This document shows positions 5,526-5,735 of a DNA stretch of 5,735 nucleotides, piece by piece. The DNA is from a bacterium (GTDB lineage Bacteria > Bacteroidota > Ignavibacteria > Kapaibacteriales > UBA2268), in the NCBI GenBank assembly GCA_024710535.1, contig JANJUO010000567.1, forward strand, positions 1-5,735, given 5' to 3'. The notes below the pieces were generated by a model, which saw only the letters and a program-made list of their open reading frames with translations, had not been told where the DNA came from and searched no databases. How positions within the stretch are numbered: the stretch's first letter is position 1; the number at the start of each line of letters is the position of its first letter. Position numbers and translations under genes: made by a program.

Positions 5526-5735
5526 GATTAGCTTTATTAACGTTTCGATTGACTTTATTAACATTTTGATTGACTTTATTAACGTTTTGATTGACTTTAT
5601 TAACGTTTTGATTGACTTTATTAACGTTTTGATTGACTTTATTAACGTTTTGAAGCACTTTATTAACGATTTGAATCACTTTATTAACATTTTGATTGAC
5701 TTTATTAACGTTTTGATTGACTTTATTAACGTTTT
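5512..5735 (-). CDS. Possible C-terminal end of a heptad-repeat protein (partial, uncertain)
   Basis: One minus-strand frame through the tandem array is open from the right edge to TGA at 5514-5512. It encodes ten copies of a seven-residue unit NVNKVNQ with variants NVNKVIQ, IVNKVLQ and NVNKANR, and ends in RDVI. Valine at unit positions 2 and 5 gives the 3-4 hydrophobic spacing of a coiled coil. Among the variant units, four changes are synonymous (AAC to AAT twice, GTC to GTG twice) and valine is nearly always kept. In the open plus-strand frame (unit IDFINVL) all changes alter residues. The start would lie beyond the window. No Shine-Dalgarno site, start codon or recognised family can be shown, and a 21-bp array will often be open in some frame by chance. 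Treat this as a hypothesis, not a firm gene. Confidence 0.22.
   Translation of the reverse strand, partial: NVNKVNQNVNKVNQNVNKVIQIVNKVLQNVNKVNQNVNKVNQNVNKVNQNVNKVNQNVNKVNRNVNKANRDVI
5526..5735. repeat. Tandem array of ten 21-bp units, continuing past the window edge
   Basis: Ten head-to-tail units of exactly 21 bp start at 5526, 5547, 5568, 5589, 5610, 5631, 5652, 5673, 5694 and 5715. The consensus opens GATTGA, has the core CTTTATTAAC at unit positions 7-16 and ends GTTTT. The core is invariant in all ten. Units 3-6, 9 and 10 are identical. Unit 1 begins GATTAGC and ends in C. Unit 2 has ACATTTT. Units 7 and 8 begin GAAGCAC and GAATCAC. There are no unique spacers, so this is not CRISPR. 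The pattern of identical and variant copies indicates expansion by slippage or unequal exchange. The window stops exactly at the end of unit 10, so the true copy number is unknown and an assembly break is possible. Confidence 0.95.

Noticed and set aside
5497..5735. Plus-strand frame through the array encoding IDFINVL repeats from TTG 5497
   Set aside because: All changes in the variant units alter residues, including V to D and I to K. It starts only at a TTG without a ribosome binding site, just after the terminator.
5526..5735. CRISPR array
   Set aside because: The 21-bp units are directly adjacent with no unique spacers, and no cas gene is present.
5526..5735. Replication origin or iteron array
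   Set aside because: The tandem AT-rich repeats could suggest iterons, but there is no initiator gene, no DnaA-box cluster and no plasmid gene in the window.

Overview
The window is AT-rich. It carries five complete genes, one gene cut by the left edge, and a tandem repeat array that runs off the right edge. Three things suggest the Bacteroidota/Ignavibacteriota/Kapabacteria side of the FCB group: the low GC, mostly weak or absent Shine-Dalgarno sites, one promoter of the TTG / TAnnTTTG type, and an enlarged CcmC followed by a short CcmD. This placement is an inference; no marker gene fixes the taxonomy.

Layout: Positions 1-877 (minus strand) hold the N-terminal 292 residues of a bifunctional NAD(P)HX epimerase/dehydratase (Nnr, YjeF family). 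A 116-bp AT-rich gap separates it from a divergent three-gene partner-switching cluster on the plus strand. That cluster comprises a membrane-anchored GAF-SpoIIE phosphatase (994-3129), a STAS anti-anti-sigma-type protein (3202-3570) and an RsbW/SpoIIAB-type kinase (3574-4008). After a short gap with a plausible promoter and an operator-like dyad come a CcmC-type cytochrome c maturation protein (4072-5118) and a 54-residue CcmD-like protein (5139-5303).

From 5304 to the end there is no confident gene. This stretch holds a strong hairpin terminator (about 5372-5403), a patch richer in GC than its surroundings, and then ten tandem copies of a 21-bp unit (5526-5735). The array is still going at the window edge.

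How the genes work together: the kinase should phosphorylate the STAS protein and bind an unseen target. The membrane phosphatase should reverse the phosphorylation when its membrane/GAF sensor is triggered, which makes the STAS protein titrate the kinase away from the target. No sigma factor or other output is visible here. CcmC and CcmD belong to system I heme delivery; their usual partners (CcmA, B, E, F) are not in the window. Nnr is housekeeping nicotinamide-cofactor repair, apparently unrelated to its neighbours.

The points most worth a second look are the 21-bp array (helically phased T-tracts and a minus-strand heptad reading frame), the partner-switch cluster without an output gene, and the enlarged periplasmic region of CcmC.
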